64,000 bases of DNA from Hymenobacter negativus. GTDB lineage: Bacteria; Bacteroidota; Bacteroidia; Cytophagales; Hymenobacteraceae. The stretch spans positions 62,001-126,000 of the forward strand of contig NZ_JAGETZ010000016.1 in the NCBI RefSeq assembly GCF_017571495.1, read 5' to 3'. The translations under genes were made by a program, and so were the position numbers. This document shows positions 52,395-60,407 of the stretch, piece after piece. Each line of letters opens with the position of its first letter. The first letter of the stretch is position 1. The notes under the pieces are model-generated. The model was not told the DNA's origin. It worked only from the letters and a program-made list of their open reading frames with translations, and searched no databases.

Positions 52395-52487
52395 GTCATG
52401 CTGAACGCAGCCGAAGCATCTCGCTTGTGGTGGCAATTCAATCGTTAAACGAAGCGGGTGGGGTACTTCGGTTGCGCTCAGCATGGC
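52395..52487. repeat. Dispersed CATGCTGAGC palindromic repeat, copy 2
   Basis: The left arm GTCATGCTGAACGCAGCCGA (52395-) pairs with a right arm ending GGTTGCGCTCAGCATGGC (52470-52487). It lies 27 bp after the peptidase stop codon and before the rpmG promoter. Confidence 0.7.
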
Positions 52488-52547
52488 ATTCTTGCACATA
52501 AGATTACCCCCGTTCTGCTTCTCCGACTGAAAGTTGCGGCATAACGT

Positions 52548-52578
52548 TTTGCCATTCCCAAAAATCCCTGTACCTTTG
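52548..52578 (+). promoter_or_regulatory. Consensus promoter of rpmG
   Basis: TTTG (52548-52551), a 19-bp spacer and TACCTTTG (52571-52578) match the Bacteroidota primary sigma factor consensus exactly, 35 bp before the rpmG ATG. It serves rpmG and the DUF4295 gene, and possibly ftsY. Confidence 0.85.
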
Positions 52579-52613
52579 CAGTCCTAAAATTAAAAACATA
52601 CACCCCCGTCGAG

Positions 52614-52796
52614 ATGGCCAAGAAAGGAAACCGGGTGCAGGTTATCATGGAATGCACCGAGCATAAAAACTCGGGGATGCCGGGCACCTCGCGCTACATC
52701 ACCACCAAGAACCGCAAAAATACCCCTGAGCGCATCGAGTTGAAGAAGTTCAACCCCATCCTCAAGAAAATGACTGTTCACAAGGAAATTAAATAA
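52614..52796 (+). CDS. rpmG: 50S ribosomal protein L33
   Basis: The 60-aa product begins MAKKGNRVQVIMECTEHKNS and ends KKFNPILKKMTVHKEIK. It has one Cys only and so is the zinc-free (C-minus) form of L33. It has its own consensus promoter and lies 8 bp before the DUF4295 gene, forming a short translation unit. Confidence 0.96.
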   Translation: MAKKGNRVQVIMECTEHKNSGMPGTSRYITTKNRKNTPERIELKKFNPILKKMTVHKEIK

Positions 52797-52804
52797 CCTG
52801 AACA

Positions 52805-52969
52805 ATGGCTAAGAAAGTAGTTGCTACGCTGAAAACCACCGAGAATGCCAAGAACTGGGCTAAGGTGATTCGTGCCGTGAAATCGGAAAAAACCGGTGCC
52901 TATACCTTCAAGGAGGAAATGATTCTCCTTGACAAAGTGCAGGACTATCTGGCTACCGGCAACAAATAA
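52805..52969 (+). CDS. DUF4295-family protein
   Basis: The 54-aa product reads MAKKVVATLKTTENAKNWAK, then VIRAVKSEKTGAYTFKEEM and a C-terminal LDKVQDYLATGNK. It is a small basic protein widely encoded next to rpmG in Bacteroidota, and a ribosome-related role is suspected from that context. The gene is too short for routine gene calling by length but is supported by position, codon use and the terminator at 52999-53026. Confidence 0.9.
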   Translation: MAKKVVATLKTTENAKNWAKVIRAVKSEKTGAYTFKEEMILLDKVQDYLATGNK

Positions 52970-52998
52970 GTTGTCAGCCAATCTGGTTTTAAAAGTTT

Positions 52999-53026
52999 AA
53001 AAAGTCCCACCTTCGTGGGACTTTTT
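52999..53026 (+). terminator. Terminator after the DUF4295 gene
   Basis: A perfect 12-bp stem (52999-53010 with 53015-53026) with a 4-nt TTCG loop is followed by a T-rich end, 30 bp after the stop codon. Confidence 0.85.
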
Positions 53027-53040
53027 GCGTGTAATACCCC

Positions 53041-53147
53041 TGTCATGCTGACGAAGGAAGCACCTTATCACGGCAGCTTTCGTCAGCGCCCCCTTCTAAT
53101 CCGAGTACTGCGAACGTGATAAGATGCTTCGCAAGCTCAGCATGACA
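53041..53147. repeat. Dispersed CATGCTGAGC palindromic repeat, copy 3 (ftsY leader)
   Basis: TGTCATGCTGACGAAGGAAG (53041-) pairs with an arm ending TTCGCAAGCTCAGCATGACA (53128-53147); the arms also share CTTATCACG. The element fills the space between the DUF4295 terminator and the ftsY start at 53156, leaving 8 bp. Confidence 0.8.
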
Positions 53148-53155
53148 GAACCCCC

Positions 53156-54127
53156 ATGGGCCTCTTCGATTTTTTTAAAAAAGACAAGGAAACCCCCGCC
53201 CAGCAAGCCTCGCTTGATGCCGGGTTGGAAAAAACCAAAACGAGTTTCTTCGAGCAGCTTAGCAAGGCCGTGGTGGGTAAAAGCACCGTGGACGAGTCGG
53301 TGCTCGACGACCTGGAAAGCCTGCTAGTACACGCCGATGTAGGCATCGAAACCACGGTTAAGGTCATCGACCGCATCGAAGCCCGTGTGGCGCGCGATAA
53401 GTACCTGAGTACCGGCGAGCTCGACCGCATTTTGCGCGAGGAAATTGTAGCCTTGCTGGAGGATAATAACTCGGGCTCTACAGCCGTGCTGGACAGTGCG
53501 GGCAGTACCGGTCAGCCTTACGTTATCATGGTAGTGGGGGTGAATGGCGTGGGCAAAACAACCACCATTGGCAAGCTGGCGCACCGCTTTCACTCGGCCG
53601 GCAAAAAAGTTGTGTTGGGTGCTGCCGACACCTTTCGCGCCGCGGCTGTCGACCAGCTTATTATCTGGGGGCAGCGTGTGGGCGTGCCCGTAGTGAGCCA
53701 CGGCATGAACACTGACCCGGCTTCCGTAGCTTTCGATGCCGTGAAAAAGGGCGTGGAAATGGGGGCTGACGTGGTCATCATCGACACGGCTGGCCGCCTG
53801 CACAACAAGGTGAACCTGATGAACGAGCTGAGCAAAATCAAGCGCGTAATGCAGAAGATGATTCCCGATGCTCCGCACGAGGTGTTGCTGGTGCTTGACG
53901 GTAGCACCGGCCAAAATGCCTTTTTGCAAGCCAAGGAGTTCACCAAAGCCACCGAAGTCACCGCCTTGGCCATCACCAAGCTCGACGGCACTGCCCGCGG
54001 TGGGGTGGTCATTGGCATCTCGGACCAGTTCAGTATTCCAGTGCGCTACATTGGGGTAGGGGAGAAAATGACGGACTTGCAGCTATTTGACCGCCACACG
54101 TTCGTGAATTCGCTGTTCAAGAAATAA
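53156..54127 (+). CDS. ftsY: Signal recognition particle receptor FtsY
   Basis: The 323-aa product is the SRP receptor GTPase that delivers ribosomes to the membrane. It has an N domain (residues about 1-120), the P-loop GVNGVGKTT at 128-136, DTFRAAAVDQL, the DTAGR motif, TKLDG and a final GVGEKMTDLQLFD. There is no long acidic A domain, only a short start MGLFDFFKKDKETP, as is usual for Bacteroidota. The ATG at 53156 follows a long palindromic repeat with no Shine-Dalgarno sequence. Confidence 0.96.
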   Translation: MGLFDFFKKDKETPAQQASLDAGLEKTKTSFFEQLSKAVVGKSTVDESVLDDLESLLVHADVGIETTVKVIDRIEARVARDKYLSTGELDRILREEIVALLEDNNSGSTAVLDSAGSTGQPYVIMVVGVNGVGKTTTIGKLAHRFHSAGKKVVLGAADTFRAAAVDQLIIWGQRVGVPVVSHGMNTDPASVAFDAVKKGVEMGADVVIIDTAGRLHNKVNLMNELSKIKRVMQKMIPDAPHEVLLVLDGSTGQNAFLQAKEFTKATEVTALAITKLDGTARGGVVIGISDQFSIPVRYIGVGEKMTDLQLFDRHTFVNSLFKK

Positions 54128-54224
54128 TGACAACTGGTTTTCGTTGGCGCTGAAACCAAGCAGTAGGCAGCCGCAGTTGACAGAACTGTTACAGCCTTGC
54201 TATTAACCGATAATTCCCGCCTAT

Positions 54225-54674
54225 ATGCGTTGTCTGCTCTTGCCCTTGGGTTTCTGTGCGTTACTAGCTACTGCGGCCTGTGGCTCAAAAAACGACGAAC
54301 AGCCGCTCATTCCTTACGCGCCGGTAAACCTCAGCATCAACCTCGCCAACCAGGAATACGTGAACCTGCGGTCTCCTAACGGGGCCGTAATGCTGCCCGT
54401 GCAGGGCCCTGCTGGCGCTGGCGGCGTGAAAGGCGTGATTGTGGTGCGGCAGAGCGGCAACAGCTACTTAGCATTTGAGCGAAACTGTCCTTATCAACCC
54501 TACAGTGCTTGCTCCACAGTAAGCTTGGACCGAAGTTCGCGGCTTTTTATGCGGGATTCCTGCTGCAATTCACAATTTGACTTGCAGGGGCAAATTACCG
54601 GCGGCCCCACGTCACGCCCTCTAAAACAGTACGCTACGAGTGTGCAAGGCAATACCCTGAGTGTTATAAACTGA
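54225..54674 (+). CDS. Lipoprotein with a degenerate Rieske-like domain
   Basis: The 149-aa product has a lipobox (LATAACGSK) and is therefore probably a lipoprotein. The mature part follows the outline of Bacteroidota Rieske-like proteins: AFERNCPYQPYSACSTVSLD, then RDSCCNSQFDLQGQITGGPT and SRPLKQYATSVQGNTLSVIN. In true Rieske proteins the two Cys-x-His motifs bind a [2Fe-2S] cluster. Here the first site reads NCPYQP and the second SCCNSQ, so both His are absent and cluster binding is doubtful. No partner gene is adjacent. Confidence 0.65.
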   Translation: MRCLLLPLGFCALLATAACGSKNDEQPLIPYAPVNLSINLANQEYVNLRSPNGAVMLPVQGPAGAGGVKGVIVVRQSGNSYLAFERNCPYQPYSACSTVSLDRSSRLFMRDSCCNSQFDLQGQITGGPTSRPLKQYATSVQGNTLSVIN

Positions 54675-54712
54675 GAATTGCGTAAAATTTTTGAAAAAAA
54701 CTTGCGGCGGCC

Positions 54713-54744
54713 TTGGACATCTCTGAAAAGCCGTTGTAGATTTG
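54713..54744 (+). promoter_or_regulatory. Promoter of tRNA-Asn
   Basis: TTG (54713-54715) and a perfect TAGATTTG (54737-54744) are separated by 21 bp, 40 bp before the tRNA gene. Confidence 0.65.
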
Positions 54745-54784
54745 CACTCCGAAACAACAACAACCGGGTTTCGGAATAGAAAAA

Positions 54785-54858
54785 GCTTCCTTAGCTCAGC
54801 CGGTTAGAGCATCTGACTGTTAATCAGAGGGTCCCTGGTTCGAGCCCAGGAGGGAGCG
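54785..54858 (+). tRNA. tRNA-Asn (GTT anticodon)
   Basis: The acceptor arms GCTTCCT and AGGGAGC pair (one G-T), with a G discriminator. The anticodon stem TCTGA/TCAGA encloses the loop CTGTTAA with anticodon GTT. The T arm reads CCTGG-TTCGAGC-CCAGG. CCA is not encoded. Confidence 0.96.
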
Positions 54859-54865
54859 CTACAAT

Positions 54866-54912
54866 AAGAGAAAGCCCCACATAAATCATTGATTTATGTG
54901 GGGCTTTCTCTT
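54866..54912. terminator. Terminator after tRNA-Asn
   Basis: A perfect 22-bp stem (54866-54887 with 54891-54912) with a 3-nt loop contains GCCCCACATAAAT and its complement and begins 8 bp after the tRNA. Confidence 0.85.
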
Positions 54913-55090
54913 GGTATGCCTTTCCTCTCTCGGCTGCCAGTTTGCGTCTCGGCTCGCAGCAAGTACCCCCCTTTGCTTAAAACGCTTTAAAGCACAAATT
55001 CGGCAGTTTGTTGGTGATACATCATTCAGCAAGTGGCACCCATAAGCACTATATTCGTAACTGCCGCCCTTATGGCTTCCTGTCTCATTT

Positions 55091-55987
55091 ATGCAGCACC
55101 TAACGTTGCGTATCGCCACGCGTTGCGCTATTCTGCTGATTGGCTGCCTAGAAGCATGCCAGCCTGCTGCCTCGGACGCGGACGAGGTGCATCTGGAGCA
55201 AATAAATGCCACCCTGCAAGCCCTCAACCAATCACAGGCCCGCGCCTCTAATAAGCAGCTTGACCGGATGGCCGAAGCTTTTGAGCATAATGGCGCTGCC
55301 GACAGCGATGTGTTACAGAAGGCGCTGGCCTTACGCGCCCGCACGAATACGGAAGTGGTCTACCTGCACCGCTTGCGGCAGCGGCCGGGTCCGGTGAGCA
55401 GTGCCGCGGCCGATACGCTGCGCCAACGGCTGCGCGATTACAGCCAGTACGTGCGCGGGCATGTCCCCGACATCGGTGCGGCCATTGGGTTGGACGTCAA
55501 AGATGATTTGGATATACAAGCCGTGGCCGGCCGACGTTTGAATGATCATTCTTTTGGGCAATTCTATTTTGAGGAAAATACCCCAACGGGCAGCTCGGCC
55601 ATGTTGGGCTTGCACGAGCAGCAGGTGCTGCGTGTTGAACACGAGGCCTTGACCAAGCTGGCTGAGCGCATGGGCCCCGTGGGATTGTTCTTTGACAAGA
55701 TTGCGCCCGCTGCGGTTGCCGAAGCCGAAGAGGTACGGGCAGGGGAGCCCTATCGCGCGCGGCTATTTCTTGCTGCTGCCTCGCCCAACGTGCAGCACCT
55801 GCGCTTGAGCGCTAATGGCGCATCGTTTACAGTGAACCCCGTTACCGGAAATGGGCAAGTCGACTTTCGGGTGCCCGTAGACGCGGTACCGGGCGCGGCT
55901 TCCTGGCAGGGTACGATTCAGGGCACTTACCGTGGCCGCAAAGTTTCGTTTCCGTTGCGCGTACCTTATCAAATTGAGGCCCGATGA
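55091..55987 (+). CDS. Secreted GldM-like protein 1
   Basis: The 298-aa product has an N-terminal hydrophobic segment with a Cys pair (AILLIGCLEACQPA), probably a lipoprotein signal. Residues about 30-210 are helical, and residues about 215-295 form a beta domain opening EEVRAGEPYRARLFLAAASP and ending WQGTIQGTYRGRKVSFPLRV. That order matches the periplasmic region of GldM, the T9SS/gliding motor stator component, which has helical then repeated Ig-like domains. This protein lacks the later GldM domains and any GldKLN neighbour. It overlaps the next gene as ATGA. Confidence 0.65.
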   Translation: MQHLTLRIATRCAILLIGCLEACQPAASDADEVHLEQINATLQALNQSQARASNKQLDRMAEAFEHNGAADSDVLQKALALRARTNTEVVYLHRLRQRPGPVSSAAADTLRQRLRDYSQYVRGHVPDIGAAIGLDVKDDLDIQAVAGRRLNDHSFGQFYFEENTPTGSSAMLGLHEQQVLRVEHEALTKLAERMGPVGLFFDKIAPAAVAEAEEVRAGEPYRARLFLAAASPNVQHLRLSANGASFTVNPVTGNGQVDFRVPVDAVPGAASWQGTIQGTYRGRKVSFPLRVPYQIEAR

Positions 55988-56940
55988 AGCTTAGGACCCT
56001 CTTGCACGTGTTCTTTTCCGTCACCGACTGTGCCGAGCGCCTAGTGCGCCTGGCGTTGTTGCTGCCGTTGGCTGGAACTGCCTTTAGCTGCCAGGGCCCA
56101 TCCTCGCAGCAGCTATCCGTGGTTCGCCTCCATCAGCTGGAAGGCGCCTTACTCGGTGGCAACGACAATCTATCTAAAGTAAATGCGAGCCAATTCCAGC
56201 AAATGGAAATTCAGGCACATGCCACCGGCATGCGACCGGCCGACCAGGCCGTGCTGAGCCAGGCGCGAGCCCTGCACGACAGCGCCCGTGCGCTGTCTTG
56301 GTATTTGCGTAGCCTGCGGGAGCGCCTCAATCAACGCACGCATGGCCCGGACTTGCTAGAGCAGTTGGCCACCCGTGGCGCCGTCGGTGAATTTATGCGG
56401 GTTCCTGCCGACAGCTTGCGGCAACGACTAAGCAACTATGAGCACCTGCTGCAGCAAACAGATGCAACCACCAGCGAGCATCCAACACGGGCTCCAGGGC
56501 AATACGCCCTCGCCCCGTTTGACTTTGAGCATACGACACTAGCAGGGGCGCTGGTAGCGCTGTCCCGCTACGAAACGGAGCTGCTGCTTCAAGAAGAAAC
56601 GGCTCTGGCAAGGATGAGTGCCAAGCTTACTCCCAGCCGCTTGCGCTCTGCCTTGCACACCATGGTGAGTGCCCAAACTAGCTCTATCAGCCCGGGGGCC
56701 ACCTACCGCGCCCAGGTGCAGGTAGCGCAGGCCAGGTTCCAGCCCGGTGCCTTGACTATGATGGTTAACGGACGGCCCATACCCGTAGGGCCTGATGGCA
56801 TTGGCCACGTCGAATTGCCTACATCCGCACTTAGGCAAGGCACCAGGCTACAAACCTATTGGGATGGCAGCATTACGGTCCGCATTAGCAGCCGCGACTC
56901 CACCTTCCGCTTGCGGGTGCCCTACACCGTGGTGAAGTAA
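55984..56940 (+). CDS. Secreted GldM-like protein 2
   Basis: The 318-aa product starts at the ATG inside ATGA of the previous gene and is its paralogue. A hydrophobic N-terminal region ends in a Cys (LAGTAFSCQGP). The helical part includes FDFEHTTLAGALVALSRYET and LLLQEETALARMSAKL, which resembles the GldM segment where a conserved Leu/Ser helix precedes the beta domain. The beta part reads ISPGATYRAQVQVAQARFQP and ends STFRLRVPYTVVK. The overlap implies translational coupling and probably a physical pair. The role is unknown. Confidence 0.65.
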   Translation: MKLRTLLHVFFSVTDCAERLVRLALLLPLAGTAFSCQGPSSQQLSVVRLHQLEGALLGGNDNLSKVNASQFQQMEIQAHATGMRPADQAVLSQARALHDSARALSWYLRSLRERLNQRTHGPDLLEQLATRGAVGEFMRVPADSLRQRLSNYEHLLQQTDATTSEHPTRAPGQYALAPFDFEHTTLAGALVALSRYETELLLQEETALARMSAKLTPSRLRSALHTMVSAQTSSISPGATYRAQVQVAQARFQPGALTMMVNGRPIPVGPDGIGHVELPTSALRQGTRLQTYWDGSITVRISSRDSTFRLRVPYTVVK

Positions 56941-57013
56941 ATTCGTTGCTTCCAGAGCGACCTTTTCTTGTCCCACACTTTCTCGCGCTTTGCTTTCTTT
57001 TACTCCTCACTCC

Positions 57014-57481
57014 ATGCCGCTGTTCCGACCTGGTCTTTACATTTATGGCCTTGCTGCTGCCCTACTTACAAGTTGCGCCGCGTCGAAGCTGCCGTTGAGC
57101 TATTCATTGGATGACAGTGACAAGGTAGTTGACTTCGCTGCCAATCGCACGTGGAAGCCAGCATTGTCGGATACGCTCGTTGCCCGCCTCGAACGGGGCG
57201 TTATTCCTGCGTATAATCAACGCGACCAACCAGTTCCCGCGGATTCTCTGCGGTCCGCGCGGCGCCTGCGTGGATTGGTCTTCGACACCAACCCGACCAA
57301 ACCGGCCCTGCAGTCTCCGCAGGCCCTAAAAGGCATTCTGCCTTCGGACAGCGGGCAGCAATTCGTCGATTTGCACTTTTATGACCGCGGCGTGCAACTG
57401 TATCTTTTTTACGCCCGGGTGCGCCAGACGGACCTGGAGAAGCTTGCCCAGCGTCCGTTGGAGTTTGTGCCGCTTAAGTAG
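57014..57481 (+). CDS. Small lipoprotein, third gene of the GldM-like operon
   Basis: The 155-aa product starts best at ATG 57014 (MPLFRPGLYIYGLAAALL) and has a clear lipobox (LLTSCAAS). The mature part is unremarkable: VDFAANRTWKPALSDTLVAR, LRGLVFDTNPTKPALQSPQA and FYDRGVQLYLFYARVRQTDL. I do not recognise a family. The gene follows the second GldM-like gene by 73 bp on the same strand. In gliding operons a lipoprotein (GldK or GldJ) accompanies GldM, but this one is much smaller and shows no similarity I can see to either. Confidence 0.6.
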   Translation: MPLFRPGLYIYGLAAALLTSCAASKLPLSYSLDDSDKVVDFAANRTWKPALSDTLVARLERGVIPAYNQRDQPVPADSLRSARRLRGLVFDTNPTKPALQSPQALKGILPSDSGQQFVDLHFYDRGVQLYLFYARVRQTDLEKLAQRPLEFVPLK

Positions 57482-57655
57482 AGGTTAGGTCTTTGCTGGC
57501 TCTCTGGATTCGCTCCAAGCTTTAACGGGTGGACTAGTTTATAACGGAGATTCGCGCCATATTAGTGGAAACGATGGCGCAAGTTATTTGCAATCAATGT
57601 GGTGGGTTTCTCTCTTCAGAGGCCATTACACGTGGCTTAGACGGTAGTTACCTGA

Positions 57656-57838
57656 ACTGCCATCTATTCCCCACCACCTTTACACCGGCACCAGCAGCAG
57701 TCTCCGTTCAGCTTGAACCAGTTGCAGGAAATGGAGTATTGGTCTATCCGGTTCCACTGCACCGAGCAGGAGTTGCGCACCGCCGTGGCGCTGGTGGGGC
57801 CGCTTATTATTTCAATGTGGCGTTATTTGCTGCCATAA
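57656..57838 (+). pseudogene. DUF3606-like remnant
   Basis: After a stop at 57653-57655 a frame reads to TAA 57836-57838 and contains SLNQLQEMEYWSIRFHCTEQ, then ELRTAVALVGPLIISMWRYL. That is the layout of DUF3606 proteins (an E-x-x-YW start, then E-L-R-x-AV-x-x-VG). The only start codons are a TTG at 57713 or an ATG inside the motif. A different frame (57565-57891) covers the same bases but has no recognisable content. I read this as a gene that has lost its 5' end. Confidence 0.5.
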
Positions 57839-57944
57839 GCGTTGGGTTGCTGAACAGGGTTCTTGCTTGTCTTACTCGCTGTTCATATTAATCCCTGCTC
57901 TAACGTCCTTGTCCTGATTTTTGCTGCCTTGCTCTTTGCCGCTG

Positions 57945-59639
57945 ATGACGACATTTGAACTGTTTAAAGGCGGCGGCGAAATGGGCCAACGCATCCGGCA
58001 ACTCGACTGGTCGCAGACGTTGCTTGGGCCCGTTGACGCTTGGCCTCAAAGCCTGCTGACAGCCGTCAACATCATGCTGGGCTCGCGCTTCCCGATGATG
58101 GTGCACTGGGGGCCGGAACTGGTGCATTTCTACAACGATGGCTATGCCGCCATTTTGCAGAGCAAACATCCCGGCGCTCTGGGCCAGCCCGCCGAGCCGT
58201 GGTGGCGGGAAATGTGGCCCTTCCTGCTCGACATCTTCCGGCCGGTGCTGGCCGGGGAGACGACCTATTTTGAGAACAGCTTGGTGCTGCCCAACCGGCA
58301 AGGCTTTGTAGAAGAGGCATACTTTACGTTCTCGCATAGCCCGATTTACGCCGAGGATGGTACCGTGGGCGGCATCTTTGTCACAGCGCTGGAAACGACC
58401 GGCACGGTGGTACAACAGCGCCGACTGGCCCTGCTCAGCCACCTGACGGCCCAAACGGCCACGTCGGCGCAGCCGGCGGAGGTTGCCCAGCACATCATCG
58501 CGGCCCTGGCCACCAATAGCGGCGACGCGCCGTTCGCGTTGCTCTACACCCACGAGCCCCCGACGGCCCATGCCCACCTGCGCGCCTGGTTTGGCTTACC
58601 CGCCGGGGAGCCCACCGCGCCCGCTACCTTGCCCACAGACCCAGCAGCGGCTGGCCCGTTCGAATGGCCCGTGGCCGAAGCGTTGCGCTGCGGCAGCCCC
58701 TTGCTCGTAGAAGACCTGCCCGAGCGCTTTGCAGGCGTGTGGCCTTGGGGTGCGCGGCCGGAAACGCCCACGCAGGCGCTGCTCTTGCCCCTGCCGGTAG
58801 TACCCGCTGGCCCTGCCACTTCTCTGTTGATTGTGGGGCTGAGCCCGCGCCGCCCGCTGGATGAGGCCTACCGGACCTTCCTTGCCTTGGTGGCCGACTA
58901 CGCAGGCCGGGCCTTAGCGCGGGCCACCGCCCTGCACGAGGCCCAGCAACTGAACCAAGCCCTGCGCGAAGCCAATGCCTCGCTCGATACCTTCGTTCAC
59001 ATCGTGGCCCACGACCTCAAGGAACCGGCCAACAACTTGCTCAGCTTGCTCGAAGCGCACCGCGAAGAACCCCCCGGCCTCGGCCGCGACCACCTCGTGG
59101 CGTTGATGGAAGCGGAAGTGCGGGGGTTATTTGGTACCACCCAGGGTTTGTTGCACTTGCTGGAGGCCCAGCACGGAGCCGTTGTCGAAGTGGAGCCTGT
59201 GCCGCTGGCCGACGTGTACGCCACCGTGCAGGCTGAAGTCGCCGCGTTGCTCCACCAGCACCAGGGCGAGTTCACGGCCAACTTCCGGGCCGCGCCTACC
59301 GTGCGCTACCCCCGCGCCTATTTGGAAAGCATCCTAAAAAACCTGGTGAGCAACGCCCTGAAGTACCGTGCTCCGGACCGGGCCCCCGTTATTCGGGTGC
59401 AGAGCCAGCCCCGGGGCGCAGGCGTTGTGCTGACGGTGGCCGACAATGGGCGCGGCATCGACTTGGCCCAGGACGGGCAACGCTTATTCCAGCCCTTCAC
59501 CCGGCTCGTTGCCGACGGGGTCGGCGTTGGGTTGGGCCTGCACATCATCCAAGCCCTCGTGCAGCAACGCGGCGGTTCGTTGGGTGTGCGCAGTACGCCC
59601 GGCGTCGGCACTACGTTTGAGGTGGTGCTGCCCGAATGA
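57945..59639 (+). CDS. PAS/GAF-type sensor histidine kinase
   Basis: The 564-aa product starts best at ATG 57945 (MTTFELFKGGGEMGQRIRQL). A PAS-like domain covers about residues 20-150 (RFPMMVHWGPELVHFYNDGY; TYFENSLVLPNRQGFVEEAY), followed by a GAF-like region to about 330. The kinase core has the phospho-acceptor His356 in HIVAHDLKEP, the N box NLVSNALKYR, the G1 box VADNGRGIDL and the G2 region VGLGLHIIQALVQQRGG. No membrane span is visible, so it is a cytoplasmic sensor. No response regulator is adjacent. The N-terminal DWSQTLLGPVDAWPQSL matches the start of many Bacteroidota and Proteobacteria PAS kinases. Confidence 0.9.
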   Translation: MTTFELFKGGGEMGQRIRQLDWSQTLLGPVDAWPQSLLTAVNIMLGSRFPMMVHWGPELVHFYNDGYAAILQSKHPGALGQPAEPWWREMWPFLLDIFRPVLAGETTYFENSLVLPNRQGFVEEAYFTFSHSPIYAEDGTVGGIFVTALETTGTVVQQRRLALLSHLTAQTATSAQPAEVAQHIIAALATNSGDAPFALLYTHEPPTAHAHLRAWFGLPAGEPTAPATLPTDPAAAGPFEWPVAEALRCGSPLLVEDLPERFAGVWPWGARPETPTQALLLPLPVVPAGPATSLLIVGLSPRRPLDEAYRTFLALVADYAGRALARATALHEAQQLNQALREANASLDTFVHIVAHDLKEPANNLLSLLEAHREEPPGLGRDHLVALMEAEVRGLFGTTQGLLHLLEAQHGAVVEVEPVPLADVYATVQAEVAALLHQHQGEFTANFRAAPTVRYPRAYLESILKNLVSNALKYRAPDRAPVIRVQSQPRGAGVVLTVADNGRGIDLAQDGQRLFQPFTRLVADGVGVGLGLHIIQALVQQRGGSLGVRSTPGVGTTFEVVLPE

Positions 59640-59715
59640 GGCCCGGCTTCCACGTCGGCCAGACCTAGTAGCTCACGCCCGACTACTGGAATGCTGACAG
59701 CGCTATCTTGCGGGC

Positions 59716-60111
59716 ATGTCAACCAATCGCATTCTCGCACTCGGTGCTGTGGCTCTGATGCTTTACTTGGGCTTTTTCTATGGGCTACGGGCCGCCTTCC
59801 CGCGCGCCGAAGTCGGGTACGATACGGCACTCACGGGTCGCATCACCGGAACCTTTATGAGTAAGCGCCAGCGCACCTTCTTCTTAAACGGCCAGAAATC
59901 TCCCCGCTATGACTTCGATGCCTTTGCCTTGATGACCACAACTGCTGGGCAGCTCCATGCTGGGTATGAACAGCGGGAAGGTAAGCAGCTCAGCCAGTAC
60001 CTGCGTGTTGGGGATGTGGTCCGTAAACCAGCCCACGGCATTGCGCTCACGGTGCAGCGTGGCGACAGCCTGACTCAGTGGGTGTGCGCGCCATCGCAGA
60101 CGACCCATTAG
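59716..60111 (+). CDS. Hypothetical single-span membrane protein
   Basis: The 131-aa product starts at ATG 59716 with one N-terminal span (ILALGAVALMLYLGFFYGLR). The rest is a short soluble part (TGRITGTFMSKRQRTFFLNG; YLRVGDVVRKPAHGIALTVQ) that looks beta-rich. I see no family signature. It lies 76 bp after the histidine kinase on the same strand; there is no evidence beyond position that they work together. Confidence 0.6.
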   Translation: MSTNRILALGAVALMLYLGFFYGLRAAFPRAEVGYDTALTGRITGTFMSKRQRTFFLNGQKSPRYDFDAFALMTTTAGQLHAGYEQREGKQLSQYLRVGDVVRKPAHGIALTVQRGDSLTQWVCAPSQTTH

Positions 60112-60407
60112 AAAAGCCACCTTGCTACTATGAGCTTCCACACCTTCAACTAGCTTTTACAAGAGGTGCAACTGACCTCCGTTAACCGCGAGGGTATATA
60201 TCTGGCTCGGCGCTAGGATAACTTTCACCAGGCTCTGAACCTGTGCCAGATGACGGGTGGCTTCTTTGCCGAATTGAACACTATCACACTGGTACCAACA
60301 AAATGGGGGTTGACTTCGCCTTATTCGGGCTGCTGCGTATAGATAAACCGCTTCGGCCGTTTAACGCCTTTTTATTAGATAAAAGCCAATTGATAGTAGG
60401 GGAGGAG
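60112..60407. other. 296-bp region without a recognised gene
   Basis: I see no open frame with family content, no clear promoter and no strong hairpin between the two convergent genes here. Confidence 0.45.

Noticed and set aside
57565..57891. 109-codon frame starting METMAQVICNQCGG
   Set aside because: Apart from a CxxC pair it shows no family content, and a different frame over the same bases carries a DUF3606-like motif.
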